Source: Uranotaenia lowii
Lineage: Eukaryota; Arthropoda; Insecta; Diptera; Culicidae
DNA length: 64,000 nucleotides
Assembly (NCBI RefSeq): GCF_029784155.1
Contig: NC_073692.1
Span: forward strand, 371,818,813-371,882,812
Direction: 5' to 3'
In this document: positions 63,255 to 64,000 of the stretch, in pieces
Position numbering within the stretch: position 1 is the stretch's first letter
How the letters are laid out: every line of letters begins with the position of its first letter
Program-made: the position numbers and the translations under genes
The notes under the pieces: generated by a model
Told to the model about the DNA's origin: nothing
The model's input: only the letters and a program-made list of their open reading frames with translations
Databases searched by the model: none

Positions 63255-63590
63255 CCAGCAGATCGTGGCCTAGAGGATAGCATCCTTGTCTTCTAAGCCA
63301 ACGATCATGAGATCGAATCCCGGTCGTGACATAACCTGGCACACATAGTATGATGAAGGTTGGCGGTTTTAGCATTAGTGAAATGCTAGCCGTGTATACC
63401 TTGGAATTGTACGCCTCAATGATGCAGCACATGCAATGTGGATGGATCTTTTCAAGGGAACTTAGAATGCACTTGGAGATCCTACCTAGTTATGTGTGTG
63501 CTCGCAGTGCTACCGGTAAACAACTGCAACTTCAATCAATAGTGCAGGGGTTTCAAGTAGCATAGCAGAGTAAAAATAATAACGCGAGGT
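63255..63590 (+). mobile_element. tRNA-Arg-derived SINE
   Basis: The head has an A-box-like GTGGCCTAGAGGATAGCAT, an anticodon-loop-like CTTCTAA (TCT, Arg) and a B box GATCGAATCC, but the anticodon stem mispairs. A body of about 240 bp and an A-rich end follow. Confidence 0.65.
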
Positions 63591-63883
63591 AAACTCAACG
63601 CTCTCCCCAACAGGAAAAAAACCACCGAAAAGCTGAGCAAAAAATAAACAAACTCATTGAGAGCCCCGCTCACTCCACGCCTACTTACTATGAAAGTCGG
63701 AGAACCTAGTGTATCAAGAAACCTTGGGCATGATAAAACTAATACCGTATTTGTTTTCTCCCCTTGATCAGTGTTCCACAGTACCCGACAAAAACAAACA
63801 CAAATCGTCGCCAGTGTATTGCTACCTCACTCACTCACACGCTCTCTCGCAACACTAGCAAAATTATCGGTGGGCCACCGTCC

Positions 63884-64000
63884 CACAGTGGGCCAGGAAC
63901 CACACTTTTGCGGTCAAAATTGACTGCAGGCCAGAGGCTTCGTTGTAGCTCATTGGTGTCTTCGACAAAGTTACTCGACTATATTTGCGCTATCTATTGA
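63884..64000. mobile_element. Left arm of a second foldback element, cut by window end
   Basis: 117 bp from CACAGTGGGCCAGGAACC to the window end match 429-545 with three differences. The two copies are in the same orientation at opposite ends of the window. Confidence 0.9.

Noticed and set aside
63262..63330. Functional tRNA-Arg(TCT) gene
   Set aside because: The anticodon loop fits but the anticodon stem mispairs and a SINE body follows.
59710..64000. Missing POSH RING exon inside the window
   Set aside because: I looked for a Cys/His RING pattern on the minus strand and found none; the exon must be further upstream.

Overview
This window is nuclear DNA of an insect, most likely a culicine-type mosquito. 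The evidence is split genes with short GT-AG introns, very long introns packed with transposons, an AT-rich background, tRNA-derived SINEs, Copia, Tc1, hAT, pogo-like and MITE insertions, and a remnant resembling the mosquito DD37E mariner family. The species cannot be told from the sequence. I recognise four host genes.

Layout. 1-6008: a LINE 3' fragment, then a decayed Copia retrotransposon (minus strand) carrying two later insertions, a foldback element at 429-1877 and a solo LTR at 4225-4655. 6028-7174: a TMEM53/DUF829-like gene (plus). 7175-16830: a 3' flank, a possible promoter or first exon, a SINE and several MITEs. 17428-33815: a second TMEM53/DUF829-like gene (plus), paralogous to the first, whose 15-kb first intron holds hAT, pogo-like and solo-LTR insertions, a satellite and retroposons. 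34901-37733: a dead IR/DR-type Tc1 element with a nested MITE. 38150-40800: a degenerate GAGACATGA-type minisatellite split by a MITE, a SINE and a dead LINE reverse transcriptase. 41160-43150: COG8 (minus), a Golgi tethering subunit. 43425-44190: a local duplication and more of the minisatellite. 45993 to at least 59709: POSH (SH3RF-type scaffold, minus), whose RING exon lies outside the window. Its 10.7-kb intron holds a Russian-doll nest of elements. 59710-64000: upstream POSH intron with a SINE and, at the very end, a second copy of the foldback element from the window's start.

The two DUF829 paralogs share three intron positions and phases and both end in AKL, a peroxisomal-type C-terminus. 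The second also has a mitochondrial-type N-terminus. COG8 and POSH are unrelated to them in pathway, so there is no operon-like logic here.

The most unusual object is at 50989-54334: a 3.3-kb composite retroposon with a 22-bp target-site duplication, a poly(A) tail, a roughly 27-unit array of a 70-bp repeat with higher-order structure, and unique flanks. It is architecturally like primate SVA. It sits inside a DNA-transposon-like element and is itself split by a hAT MITE.
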